Shown: positions 18,479 to 26,694 of the stretch, in pieces
Layout of the letters: each line of letters begins with the position of its first letter
How positions within the stretch are numbered: the first letter of the stretch is position 1
Assembly: GCF_017876155.1 (NCBI RefSeq)
Contig: NZ_JAGINP010000008.1
Location: 124,001 to 188,000 of the forward strand
Direction of reading: 5' to 3'
Length of the DNA: 64,000 bases
Source: Azospirillum rugosum
Lineage (GTDB): Bacteria; Pseudomonadota; Alphaproteobacteria; Azospirillales; Azospirillaceae
Notes under the pieces: model-generated
Told to the model about the DNA's origin: nothing
Databases searched by the model: none
The model's input: only the letters and a program-made list of their open reading frames with translations
Position numbers and translations under genes: made by a program

Positions 18479-18739
18479 TCACGGGATCGTCGTACAGGCC
18501 GGGAGGGGGAAGCGTCTGCGAAGACGAGCGCTCACCGAACCGTTCAGCGTCGTCTCCACGCGCGCGATCAGGTCCCTGTGCGCCAGGCACAACGCCGTGA
18601 ACTGCGCGTTCAAGGCGTTGGCCTCGTCCCGAAGGCGGCGAGCGCGCACCCATTCCAGAAGCATTCGTTCCTGCTCCAGGAAATGCTTCACGCGCATACG
18701 GAGCCGCCGGGAGTGCTCGATGAATTCTGCGTCGTTCAT
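18479..18739 (-). CDS. Small hypothetical protein
   Basis: An 86-residue ORF (MNDAEFIEHSRRLRMRVKHF...) that is charged and mostly helical, with LEQERMLLEWVRARRLRDEA in its first half. It lies 77 bases downstream of the heptad-repeat gene on the same strand and may be co-transcribed with it. No strong ribosome binding site precedes the ATG, so the start is uncertain. I recognise no family. Confidence 0.5.
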   Translation of the reverse strand: MNDAEFIEHSRRLRMRVKHFLEQERMLLEWVRARRLRDEANALNAQFTALCLAHRDLIARVETTLNGSVSARLRRRFPLPACTTIP

Positions 18740-18816
18740 GCCGCGAAGAAACGACAACGAAGGCCGTTCGCCTCGCGGGTTTGAGGTCGTAGGTCGAAAG
18801 AAAAGGCCGGGCAGCC

Positions 18817-19266
18817 CTAATCGAACGCTTTCTGTCGAACGGCGTCCCTCATTTCTTCCAGGATTTTCTGCTGCTCTTCCGCCACCGCCCGCATCCATTC
18901 CGCGTCTTTCCGGGCTTGCTCGGCGTAGCCTCGGGCCTCCTCGGCGGCGCGGCGCGTGTCCTCCTCGTGCTGTCGGGCCTGCTCCTCGTGACGGCGGGCC
19001 TCCTCCGCCGCGAGGCGCGCCGTCTCGGCGTCCCGGCGAAGGGCCTCCGCTTCCCGCCGCTGGTCTTCGCGGGTGATCCGCCCCTCCTCCGCGATCGTCC
19101 GGTTGCCTTCGGCCGCCGCATGGTCGCGGTAGGCCGTGTCGCGCTGCTGTTCCGCGGCCTCGCGCAGCTGCTCGGCGTGCTCGCGCCGCGCCTCGCCGCG
19201 TCGCCGGTAGTCCTCGGCGTCCGCGGCCCTCTGCTCCGTCCCGTTCGGTTGGCAAGGATTGTTCAT
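18817..19266 (-). CDS. Long heptad-repeat (coiled-coil or single-helix) protein
   Basis: A 149-residue protein made almost entirely of Ala, Glu, Arg and Gln. From about residue 66 onward there are some eleven consecutive seven-residue units in one register, such as AEALRRD, AETARLA, AEEARRH, AEEARGY and AEQARKD. Position 1 is usually Ala (or Glu), position 2 Glu and position 5 usually Arg. This predicts one long helix with i/i+3 salt bridges. There is no signal peptide or membrane segment. GGGGA precedes the ATG. Function is unknown; a structural or scaffolding role is plausible. Confidence 0.7.
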   Translation of the reverse strand: MNNPCQPNGTEQRAADAEDYRRRGEARREHAEQLREAAEQQRDTAYRDHAAAEGNRTIAEEGRITREDQRREAEALRRDAETARLAAEEARRHEEQARQHEEDTRRAAEEARGYAEQARKDAEWMRAVAEEQQKILEEMRDAVRQKAFD

Positions 19267-19376
19267 GGAAGCGATCCCCGTCCCGTTCGTTCCGCCACCG
19301 TCAACACGCGGTGTCGGCCATCATAGCACAGAGGACCATGCCCGGCAGGGAAACGGGGGGTTAGGACGACCACGCC

Positions 19377-20279
19377 TCAGGCGGCGGCGTTGGCCGCCCG
19401 CAGGTCGTCGCAGAACACGCGGACCAGATGGTTCGACCGGGTCGCCGCCGCCGGCAGCGCCAGCGCGATGTCCGACGGCATGCGGTAGCGGTCGGGCCGG
19501 ACGGCGCGCATGCGCTCCGCGGCGACCCATTGGGCGGCGTAATGCTCCGGCAGGAAGCCGATGAACTGGCCGGACAGGATCAGGTGGGCCTGCGCCTCCA
19601 TGTTCTCCACGCTGGCCTTGGGGATGGCCTGCCCGATGGCGGCGAGGTCGCGTTCCAGGCTGTAGGCGCGGGCGACGAAGTGATAGCGGGTGACGTCCGG
19701 CACCTCCAGCCCGGCGCCGATCCGCTCGTACAGCGGGTGGCCCTGCCCGCAGTAGAGCAGGCTGGTCTCGGTGTAGAGCGTCTCGTACTCCACCCCGGCG
19801 ACGTGGTGCGGAAAGACGGCGACGGCGAGGTTCACGCGGCCGTCGAGCAGCGCGTGGTTGAGGCCCGAGGGGCGGTCGACGGCGAGGCGGATGTGCACCT
19901 CGTTGTCGCGCTGCTCGAACCGGCGGATGGCCGCGGCGATGGGGGAGCGGCTGTCGGTCACCGTGCTGTCGACGAGACCGATGGTCAGTTCCCCGACCAG
20001 CCGGCCGCGCAGGGAGGCCGTCTCCGTCCGGAACTCCTCCAGCGCGAGGAACAGCCGCTTGGTGGCGCGGTGGACCCGCTCCCCCTTCTCGGTCAGGCGG
20101 AAGCCGCTGCGGCCGCGCTCGCACAGGGTCATGCCCAGGCGCTGTTCGAGGTTGCTGAGGTGGATGCTGAGGGTCGACGGCGTCAGCCCCAGCTTGGCCT
20201 GCGCGCCGGCGAAGCCGCCGCTCTCCGCCAGGGTGTGGAAGACCCGGAGAAGGCGGAGGTCGATGTTGTCGACGTTCAT
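19377..20279 (-). CDS. LysR-family transcriptional regulator
   Basis: A 300-residue LTTR. The N-terminal winged HTH (residues 5-64) reads LRLLRVFHTLAESGGFAGAQ followed by STLSIHLSNLEQRLG. A periplasmic-binding-protein-like effector domain follows (about 90-295). It lies downstream of the second ureohydrolase on the same strand, separated by a large inverted repeat, and is divergent from the amino-acid ABC transporter further on. It may therefore control the ureohydrolase and transporter, but this is inferred only from position. Confidence 0.88.
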   Translation of the reverse strand: MNVDNIDLRLLRVFHTLAESGGFAGAQAKLGLTPSTLSIHLSNLEQRLGMTLCERGRSGFRLTEKGERVHRATKRLFLALEEFRTETASLRGRLVGELTIGLVDSTVTDSRSPIAAAIRRFEQRDNEVHIRLAVDRPSGLNHALLDGRVNLAVAVFPHHVAGVEYETLYTETSLLYCGQGHPLYERIGAGLEVPDVTRYHFVARAYSLERDLAAIGQAIPKASVENMEAQAHLILSGQFIGFLPEHYAAQWVAAERMRAVRPDRYRMPSDIALALPAAATRSNHLVRVFCDDLRAANAAA

Positions 20280-20365
20280 GCGTCACCACTCGCCCGTTGA
20301 CCGCGCCGCCCGAGGACTGGGGCGGCGCGTCATACGTATGCAAGCGAGGGGCCAGTTACCCTTAC

Positions 20366-20511
20366 CCCCTCGCCCGCCTCCGGCGGGAGAGGGAGGGACC
20401 CGCGCTGAAGGCGTGGGAGGGTGAGGGCAAGGTCATTCCGAGAAACCAAGCCCTCACCCTCCCGCCTACGGCGGGTCCCTCCCTCTCCCTGCGGAGCAGG
20501 GAGAGGGCGAG
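20366..20511. repeat. Large imperfect inverted repeat (intergenic palindromic element)
   Basis: Two GC-rich arms of about 62 bases (20366-20428 and 20450-20511) are imperfect inverted copies around a 21-base centre. Conserved blocks include GAGGGAGGGACCCGC and GGGAGGGTGAGGGC. It lies between the ureohydrolase start-side LysR gene and the end of the ureohydrolase gene. There is no transposase, so it looks like a non-autonomous intergenic repeat or RNA hairpin element. Confidence 0.75.
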
Positions 20512-20522
20512 ATTGCCCCGCT

Positions 20523-21485
20523 TCAACGAAAACGCGGGCGGTGGTGCAGGACGCGGCCGATCACGTTCATCAGGAGCTGGGCGCCGAGGATGGCGGTGCC
20601 GCCGGTGTGGTCGTAGTCGGGTGCCACCTCCACGAGGTCGATGCCGACCACCGGGTTGCGGCGGGCGATGCCGTCCAGCAGTTCCAGCACCTCGTAATAG
20701 GTGAAGCCGCCGTGGCTCGGCGTTCCGGTCCCCGGCGCGATGGAGGGGTCGAAGCCGTCGATGTCGATGGTCAGGTAGCAGCGGCGGCCCGGCGGTATCC
20801 GCTCCACCACCGCTTCCACGCCGAGCTTGCGGACCTGGCGGACGCTGAGGATGTCCGACCCCATGGCGCGGGCGTCGTCGTAGCCGTCGCGCGCGGTCGA
20901 GGACACGTTGCGGATGCCGAGCTGCGTCAGGCCGGTGACCCACGGGCGCTCCGCCGCGCGCCGCATCGGGTTGCCGTGGCCGTGCCGCACGCCGTGGCGC
21001 TCGTCCACGAAATCCAGGTGCGCGTCGATCTGGACGAGGTGGAAGGGCTCCTGCTCCGAAAAGGCGGCGATGCAGGGGATGTTGACGGAATGGTCGCCGC
21101 CCAGCACGACCGGCAGCGCGCCGGCCGCCAGGATCTTCCGCACGCCCGCCTCGATGTTGGCATGGCTGCGGACCGTATCGGTGTGGACGATGTCGGCGTC
21201 GCCGATGTCCACCATCCGGCAACTCTCCGGCGAAAGATAGACGATGTCGTCCTCGTGGTCGTAGGCGCCGGCGTGCCCGAAGGAGAACAGGGTGGAGGCC
21301 TCGCGGATGGCGCGCGGCCCGAAGCGGGCGCCGGCCCGCCACTGCGTGCCCGCATCGAAGGGCGCGCCCAGGATGGCGACGTCGGCGTCGATGCGGTCCC
21401 AGTCGGTGGCGATGGGGCTCTTGCCGAAGGTGCAGAAACCGACGAACGGCAGGTTGAGCCGGCCCGTGTCGTAGCCGTGGGCCAT
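20523..21485 (-). CDS. Agmatinase / ureohydrolase family protein (copy 2)
   Basis: A 320-residue arginase-fold enzyme, clearly a different subfamily from the copy at 11975. The metal-ligand motifs are complete: GGDHSVNIP, DAHLDFVD and DIDGFDPS. CGGAGG precedes the ATG. The gene is divergent from a polar amino-acid ABC transporter across 458 bases and upstream of a LysR gene. This suggests uptake and hydrolysis of a guanidino compound such as agmatine or guanidinobutyrate, but the substrate is not readable from the sequence. Confidence 0.85.
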   Translation of the reverse strand: MAHGYDTGRLNLPFVGFCTFGKSPIATDWDRIDADVAILGAPFDAGTQWRAGARFGPRAIREASTLFSFGHAGAYDHEDDIVYLSPESCRMVDIGDADIVHTDTVRSHANIEAGVRKILAAGALPVVLGGDHSVNIPCIAAFSEQEPFHLVQIDAHLDFVDERHGVRHGHGNPMRRAAERPWVTGLTQLGIRNVSSTARDGYDDARAMGSDILSVRQVRKLGVEAVVERIPPGRRCYLTIDIDGFDPSIAPGTGTPSHGGFTYYEVLELLDGIARRNPVVGIDLVEVAPDYDHTGGTAILGAQLLMNVIGRVLHHRPRFR

Positions 21486-21943
21486 CAGAGCCTCCGCTCG
21501 TAAGGGAATGGCGTGTCGAGGTCGGATTGCGGCATGGGCGGTGCGCCTTCGGTCGTTTTCCCCATCCTTCCGCCTTCCGCCGGGCCGGCAAAGTTCCTTT
21601 GCTCAAATCATGGTTGGAGGCTTGTCCAAACGGGCGGTCGGAATGAAAATCCCTGCGGTTTCAGAACCTCAGGCCATGCCATCCAAAGACGAGCATGCGA
21701 CCTACCCCAATCGTTCGATCCACGGGGCCGCGACGCTTACCGAATCTTCAAAGCCCGCTTTGACAGACATCACTGCACAGGAAATGATCATCGCAAATGC
21801 CGACCAGACGCGGAAATGATTAAACATTGGACTTTCCCGCCTATTGTTTGGTCATTGGTTTCGTGTTGACAGTCCAATTCGCTTGTCCGTGTACTTGAGC
21901 ATCTGGGGCATCCAGTCATTGCCGAATGGAACGGAGCCAAGCG
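21486..21943. other. 458-base divergent intergenic region
   Basis: This region lies between the ureohydrolase (minus) and the ABC transporter (plus). It is more AT-rich than its surroundings. It holds an 8-base inverted repeat, ATTGGACT (21826-21833) with AGTCCAAT (21871-21878), next to a TTGACA hexamer at 21865-21870. This is a candidate promoter/operator for the transporter. I see no gene in it. Confidence 0.5.
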
Positions 21944-22756
21944 ATGAACAGCATTCAGCGTTTTCTGATCGGCGTTGCGCTTACGGCACTCACCACTCCA
22001 GCATTTGCCGCCGACACGCTGGTCATCGGCAACGAGGGAACCTACCCGCCCTTCAGCATGATGACCGCGGACGGCAAGGTGACGGGCATCGAGCCCGACC
22101 TGGCGCGCGAGATGTGCAGCCGCATGAAGGCGGATTGCGACATCAAGGTGATGGATTTCCAGGCGCTGATCCCGGCCCTGCTCCAGGGGCGGCTGGGCGC
22201 GATCGGGTCGCAGCTGACGCCCTTGCCGGAACGCAAGGCGAAGATGCTGTTCACCACGCCGATCATCTTCAACCATGACGCCTTCGTCCTGCGCAAGGAC
22301 AAGACGGTCGCCTTCACCAAGGAAGGGCTGAAGGGCACGCGGATCGGCGTCCAGCGCGGCACGCCGCAGGCCAAGTACATCACGGAGAATTTCGCCGGAT
22401 CGGTGACGCCCAGCCTGTACGACAACCCGGAGCAGATGAAGCTGGACCTGCTGGCCGGGCGCCTGGACATGGTGTTCGGGGCCAGCCTGAACTGGACCGC
22501 GTCGCTGATCGACACGCCGGACGGCAAGGACTGGAAGCTGTCGGACTTCACCGTCTGGACCGGCGACCCCACCATTCCCGTCGCCGAGCAGGGCAGCAGC
22601 TGGGCCGTGCCGAAGGGCAAGGAGGCGGTGGTGGAGAAGATGAACGCCGCCCTGAAGAGCATGATTGCCGACTGCACCTTCACCACCATCCGGGCGAAGT
22701 ACCTGTCCTCGCCGATCTCGCCGGACGAGGCCGCCTGCGCCACAAAGAAGAGCTGA
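21944..22756 (+). CDS. Polar amino-acid ABC transporter, periplasmic binding protein
   Basis: A 270-residue family-3 solute-binding protein. A Sec signal peptide (MNSIQRFLIGVALTALTTPAFA) ends near residue 22. The mature part starts with ADTLVIGNEGTYPPFSMM and contains the typical FQALIPALLQGRLGAIGS segment. GGAG lies eight bases before the ATG at 21944. It is the first gene of a binding protein-permease-permease-ATPase operon. The ligand is probably a cationic or polar amino acid or a guanidino compound, given the neighbouring ureohydrolase (inference). Confidence 0.88.
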   Translation: MNSIQRFLIGVALTALTTPAFAADTLVIGNEGTYPPFSMMTADGKVTGIEPDLAREMCSRMKADCDIKVMDFQALIPALLQGRLGAIGSQLTPLPERKAKMLFTTPIIFNHDAFVLRKDKTVAFTKEGLKGTRIGVQRGTPQAKYITENFAGSVTPSLYDNPEQMKLDLLAGRLDMVFGASLNWTASLIDTPDGKDWKLSDFTVWTGDPTIPVAEQGSSWAVPKGKEAVVEKMNAALKSMIADCTFTTIRAKYLSSPISPDEAACATKKS

Positions 22757-22783
22757 TAGCCAAGCGGAAGGGGGGACGCCGCC

Positions 22784-23491
22784 ATGGGCCTTCTTGCCTA
22801 CGGTGCCGAGGGATACGGCGACGAGTTGCTGGCGGGGGCCTGGGTCACGGTGCAGCTGGCCGTGATCTCCTACGCCCTGGCGGCGGTCCTGGGGACGCTG
22901 ATGGCGATCCTGACCCTGAAGCCGCGCGGGGTGCGCTGGACGATCGGCCGCGTCTACGCGTCGGTGGCGACGGGCGTGCCGTCGCTGCTGGTGATCTTCC
23001 TCCTCTATTACGGGGGGACGGAGATCCTGCACGCCCTGCTGGTGCCGTTCGGGGTGGACGAGCGGCCGGCGATCTCGCCCCTGTGGGCGGCGGTCGCGGC
23101 ACTCGCCTTCGTCTACACGCCCTATCTGGCCGACCTGCTGCGCGGGGCCATCCAGAACGTGCCCAAGGGGCAGCTGGAGGCGGCGGAGGCCCTGTCGGTG
23201 CCGCGGCGGCAAATCTGGCTGGGCGTGCTGCTGCCGCAGGCGCTGCGCATCGCCTACCCGGGCTTCGTCAACATCTGGGTGGTGCTGCTGAAGGACACGG
23301 CGCTGGTGTCGCTGGCCGGCCTGACCGACCTGATCGCCGCGGCGAAGGTCGCGTCGGGCTCCACGCGGGAGCCGTTCCTCTTCTACGGCGTCGTGGTCGT
23401 GTTCTTCGTCCTGTTCGCCGCGGCGACGATCCGGCTGGCGAACCGCCACGCGCGCCGGCTCGACCGCGGCGTACGGCCTTCTGAAGCTTGA
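22784..23491 (+). CDS. Polar amino-acid ABC transporter, permease 1
   Basis: A 235-residue inner-membrane permease of the HisM/HisQ family. About five helices are visible, and the ATPase-contact (EAA) loop reads EAAEALSVPRRQIWLGVLLP. The ligand-binding protein gene ends 27 bases upstream. A run of purines (AAGGGGGG) precedes the ATG. It works as a heterodimer with the next permease. Confidence 0.88.
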   Translation: MGLLAYGAEGYGDELLAGAWVTVQLAVISYALAAVLGTLMAILTLKPRGVRWTIGRVYASVATGVPSLLVIFLLYYGGTEILHALLVPFGVDERPAISPLWAAVAALAFVYTPYLADLLRGAIQNVPKGQLEAAEALSVPRRQIWLGVLLPQALRIAYPGFVNIWVVLLKDTALVSLAGLTDLIAAAKVASGSTREPFLFYGVVVVFFVLFAAATIRLANRHARRLDRGVRPSEA

Positions 23492-23515
23492 TTTGCACGT
23501 CGCGCCGGAGGCCTG

Positions 23516-24301
23516 ATGAGTTTCGATTTCGCCCTCGCCTGGGATAGCCTGCCGGCGCTGCTGAACGGCGCCTGGATGACCGTCCTGATCACCGCCAGCG
23601 TGATGGCCGTCGGCGCCGTGCTGGGCTTCGGCATGTGCCTGGTGCGCATGTCGCGCAACCGGGTCCTGGCCGCCATCGGTGCGGCCTATGTGGCGGTCTT
23701 CCGCGGCGCGCCCAGCATCGTGCTGCTGTATCTGGTCTATGCCGGGCTGCCGCAGCTGTCCGTCGTCCGGGAAACGCCGCTGTGGATCCTGTTCGCCAGC
23801 CCGCTGTTCTGCGCCATCCTCGGGTTGGGGCTCAACCACTCCGCCTATGTGGTGGAGATCCTGCGCGGCGGCCTATCCGCCGTGCCGCCGGGGCCGGTCG
23901 AGGCCGCCCTGGCGCTCGGCCTGTCGCCGCGGCTGGTCTTCCTCAAGGTCCGGCTGCCGATCGCCGTCCGCTACGGCCTGAAGGCCTACCAGAACGAGGC
24001 GCTGATCTTCCTGAAGAGCACGGTGGCGGTGGGGGCCGTCACCATCGCCGACCTGACGGGGGCGGCGAACGAGATCTTCTCCATGACCTACGACCCCTTC
24101 ACGCCGCTGGTCACCGCCGGGGTGATGTACTGGCTGCTGACCAACGGGCTGCGTCTCGCCCTTGAGACGCTGGACCGCCGGCTGAACCGGCATCTCGCCG
24201 TGGGAGTCCCGGACCGCCGGCCTGCGACGGCGCGGCAGGCCGACCCGGGTGCCGCGCTGTTCCGGCGGCTTCGCCGCTCGCCAGCCAAGCCCGCCGAATG
24301 A
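23516..24301 (+). CDS. Polar amino-acid ABC transporter, permease 2
   Basis: A 261-residue HisM/HisQ-type permease. Its EAA loop reads EAALALGLSPRLVFLKVRLP, and further helices follow. The C-terminal 40 residues form a basic, proline- and arginine-rich tail that is longer than usual. GGAG lies five bases before the ATG. The gene sits 24 bases after the first permease and 25 bases before the ATPase gene. Confidence 0.88.
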   Translation: MSFDFALAWDSLPALLNGAWMTVLITASVMAVGAVLGFGMCLVRMSRNRVLAAIGAAYVAVFRGAPSIVLLYLVYAGLPQLSVVRETPLWILFASPLFCAILGLGLNHSAYVVEILRGGLSAVPPGPVEAALALGLSPRLVFLKVRLPIAVRYGLKAYQNEALIFLKSTVAVGAVTIADLTGAANEIFSMTYDPFTPLVTAGVMYWLLTNGLRLALETLDRRLNRHLAVGVPDRRPATARQADPGAALFRRLRRSPAKPAE

Positions 24302-24326
24302 CGAAGGCCGAATAAGGAAGAGCGCC

Positions 24327-25109
24327 ATGGGACTGGCTTTACCGACGGATCCGGGGCTCGACGCGCGCCTGCGGCGCCGGGCCGCGATCGAGATGCGGGG
24401 CCTGCGCAAGCGCTATGGCGAGCAGGAGGTGCTGCGGGGCGTGACGCTGACCGTGGAGCGCGGCGAGAAGATCGTGCTGTGCGGCCCGTCCGGGTCGGGG
24501 AAATCCACCCTGATCCGCTGCATCAACGGGCTGGAGCGGCACGACGGCGGCACGATCGCCGTCAACGGCGTGGACCTCGACGCCGACGGGCGCGGCGTCC
24601 AGGACGTGCGGCGAGAGGTCGGGATGGTGTTCCAGCACTTCAACCTGTTCCCGCACATGACCATCCTGGAGAACTGCACGTTCGCGCTACGCCATGCGCT
24701 GGGCCTGTCCGTGGCCAAGGCGGCGGAGCGGGCGATGCACCATCTGGCGCGCGTCCGCATCGCCGACCAGGCGGGCAAATACCCCGCACAGCTGTCCGGC
24801 GGCCAGCAGCAGCGCGTCGCCATCGCCCGCGCCCTGTGCATGGACCCCAAGATCATGCTGTTCGACGAGCCGACCTCCGCGCTCGATCCGGAGATGGTCG
24901 CGGAAGTCCTGCAGGTGATGGAGGAGCTGGCCGCGCAGGGCATGACGATGCTGTGCGTGACCCACGAAATGGGCTTCGCGCGCCACGTCGCCGACCGCTG
25001 CGTCTTCCTGGACCACGGCGAGATCGTCGAGCAGGCCGACGCGGAGCGCTTCTTCGCCGCCCCGGAGAGCGAGCGGCTGCGGGCATTCCTGAACCAGATG
25101 CTGCACTGA
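24327..25109 (+). CDS. Polar amino-acid ABC transporter, ATP-binding protein
   Basis: A 260-residue cytoplasmic ATPase. It has Walker A GPSGSGKST, Q-loop FQHFNLFPHMT, signature LSGGQQQR, Walker B IMLFDEPTSALDPE and the H-loop THEMGFA, all typical of GlnQ/HisP. I start at the ATG at 24327, which follows GGAAG, rather than at an upstream in-frame start inside the permease gene. It completes the four-gene operon; the operon ends in a cluster of palindromic repeats. Confidence 0.9.
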   Translation: MGLALPTDPGLDARLRRRAAIEMRGLRKRYGEQEVLRGVTLTVERGEKIVLCGPSGSGKSTLIRCINGLERHDGGTIAVNGVDLDADGRGVQDVRREVGMVFQHFNLFPHMTILENCTFALRHALGLSVAKAAERAMHHLARVRIADQAGKYPAQLSGGQQQRVAIARALCMDPKIMLFDEPTSALDPEMVAEVLQVMEELAAQGMTMLCVTHEMGFARHVADRCVFLDHGEIVEQADAERFFAAPESERLRAFLNQMLH

Positions 25110-25142
25110 GCGCCTATGAGGTTTTGGACGCGGAATTTTCAT

Positions 25143-25227
25143 CGTCATCCCCGCGAAGGCGGGGATCCAGGAAACTCCGCCATACGCGGCTGATGTGCCC
25201 TGGATTCCCGCCTTCGCGGGAATGACG
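25143..25227. repeat. Intergenic inverted repeat (CGTCATCCCCGCGAAGGCGG type)
   Basis: Arms at 25143-25171 and 25199-25227 are near-perfect inverted copies of 29 bases with a 27-base centre. Each arm also contains its own GCG-AAG-GCG mini-palindrome. This CGTCATCCC...GGGAATGACG element is a common intergenic repeat in proteobacterial genomes and may serve as the operon's 3' end structure. Confidence 0.8.
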
Positions 25228-25229
25228 CC

Positions 25230-25253
25230 TAAAGCGAACTTCCGTTCGCTTTA
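25230..25253. repeat. Short palindrome TAAAGCGAAC/GTTCGCTTTA
   Basis: Ten-base perfect inverted arms surround four bases. It directly follows the larger repeat at 25143-25227. Confidence 0.65.
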
Positions 25254-25321
25254 GATTCAAATGGCCTCACTTGCCGGCCGGGCTACGGCCGCATGGGCGG
25301 CCGGGACCGCCGTCGCGGTCC

Positions 25322-25343
25322 AAAGCGGATCGCAATCCGCTTT
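25322..25343. repeat. Short palindrome AAAGCGGAT/ATCCGCTTT
   Basis: Nine-base perfect arms surround four bases. It has the same AAAGCG...CGCTTT ends as the palindrome at 25230 but a different core. It lies 25 bases before the 3' end of the convergent aldolase gene. Confidence 0.65.
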
Positions 25344-25367
25344 AAAGGACAACGTCACAAACCCACC

Positions 25368-26123
25368 TCAGCCCGCCCAGCCTTTCATCCGCATGGCCGC
25401 CTGCTTCAGCATCACCACGTCGAAGTGGTGGGCCAGGACGCGGTAGCCGCGCTGGACGAGGGTGCGGGTCTGCTCCTCGGTCATGGCGGCGCCGCCCAGC
25501 GGGATGCGGTGCTCCAGGATGACCCGTTCCGCCTGGGTCACCGCCTCGCGGAACTCCGGCGCGTCGAAGCGGCCGGGGACGCCGAGGTCGGAGGAGAGGT
25601 CGAAGGGCGCGATCAGCATGAAATCGACGCCGTCGACCTTGCAGATCTCCGCGATGTTCTCCACGGCGCTGCGCGTTTCGATCAGGATGCCGCACACCGT
25701 GCGGCCGCCGCGCTGGGGAAGATAGTCGTGCAGATCCACACCCCAGCGCGAATGGGCGACGAAGGGCCCCCAGCCGCGCCGTCCCAGAGGCGGGTAGCGG
25801 GTCAGCGCCACGCAGTCGGCCACCGTCTCCGCCGTCGTGACCAGCGGGAAGACGATGCCCTCCGCCCCGGAATCGAGCGCCGGCTTCACGAAGGCCTCGT
25901 CGCGGCGGGGCACGCGGACCAGCGGCGCGCAAGCGGTGCCGGCGGTCGCCGCGATCATGGCGTGGAGGCTTTCCGGCCCGACCGGGCCATGCTCCTGGTC
26001 GATCATCACCCAGTCGGCGCCGGCCGCGGCCAGGGCCTGGGTGGCCACCGGAGACGGGATGACGTTGAGGAAGCCGGACAGCAGCTCCGTGCCGGCGTGC
26101 AGCCTTTCCTTCAATCCGCGCAT
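25368..26123 (-). CDS. HpcH/HpaI-family aldolase
   Basis: A 251-residue class II pyruvate aldolase with a TIM-barrel fold. Visible family motifs are ADWVMIDQEHGP near residue 40, VRVPRRDEAFVKPALDSGAEGI (in two parts) carrying the catalytic Arg region, and the metal-binding Glu in GILIETRSAVENI. The later LIAPFDLSSDLG supplies the second metal ligand. GGAGGGGG immediately precedes the ATG at 26123. Members cleave 2-keto-4-hydroxy acids to pyruvate plus an aldehyde. Substrate and pathway are unclear here. Confidence 0.85.
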   Translation of the reverse strand: MRGLKERLHAGTELLSGFLNVIPSPVATQALAAAGADWVMIDQEHGPVGPESLHAMIAATAGTACAPLVRVPRRDEAFVKPALDSGAEGIVFPLVTTAETVADCVALTRYPPLGRRGWGPFVAHSRWGVDLHDYLPQRGGRTVCGILIETRSAVENIAEICKVDGVDFMLIAPFDLSSDLGVPGRFDAPEFREAVTQAERVILEHRIPLGGAAMTEEQTRTLVQRGYRVLAHHFDVVMLKQAAMRMKGWAG

Positions 26124-26254
26124 GTCCCCCTCCGGGCGGTGTGGACGGCGTCTGGCACGATACACCCCGCCGGGCGGACGCCGGCGCGGGCTTTGGGGGT
26201 GGCGCCCGGGACGTTGGAGTCCGCGCGGAGCGCGCGATGGCGCCCTTCCCACTC

Positions 26255-26272
26255 ACAACCGTTGACGGTTGT
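26255..26272. promoter_or_regulatory. Perfect palindrome, possible operator
   Basis: ACAACCGT and ACGGTTGT are 8-base perfect inverted arms around TG. The palindrome lies in the 238-base divergent region between the HpaI-like aldolase and the orphan small gene. Either an operator or a small hairpin would explain it. Confidence 0.4.
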
Positions 26273-26361
26273 TCTCGACCCCGATTCCCGGGCTACTGCG
26301 CAGCGCCGAAGTGGGCAAAGCTAAACCCGCCAGACTTCAATATTCCTGAACAGGAGGCGTT

Positions 26362-26682
26362 ATGCCCATCTCTTACGATTCGAACTGGAACAAGCCCGAG
26401 AACCACACCTCCAACAGAAGCCAGAACGAAGTCACGCGGATCATTCAAGAGATACCCAGCATCAACAACCTGACCTACGACCATTCCGATGGCGCGGTCG
26501 CCTTGGCGGTCCGGATGGACTTCAACATCACGGTCATGAAGGGAATACACGACGATTCCCGCGGGAAGCACATCACGATCTACGTGCCCCAGACCGGCCG
26601 CACCTGGCACCTCTACCTGCGCCAGACACAGCAGCGGGCGTCGGACAACACCTTCGTCTGGCAGGTCGGCGAAATCCGTTGA
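26362..26682 (+). CDS. Small hypothetical protein with a strong ribosome binding site
   Basis: A 106-residue soluble protein (MPISYDSNWNKPENHTSNRS...) with no signal peptide or membrane segment. AGGAGG lies four bases before the ATG, so translation is likely strong. It is richer in Asn, Thr and Ile and uses more AT-rich codons than its neighbours, which hints at acquired DNA. The second half (GKHITIYVPQTGRTWHLYL) looks beta-rich. It ends 12 bases before a very stable hairpin. I recognise no family. Confidence 0.75.
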   Translation: MPISYDSNWNKPENHTSNRSQNEVTRIIQEIPSINNLTYDHSDGAVALAVRMDFNITVMKGIHDDSRGKHITIYVPQTGRTWHLYLRQTQQRASDNTFVWQVGEIR

Positions 26683-26694
26683 TCCGCCCCGCGA

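Noticed and set aside
20366-20511. Insertion sequence or CRISPR at the large inverted repeat
   Set aside because: There is no transposase, no regular spacing of repeats and only one pair of inverted arms.
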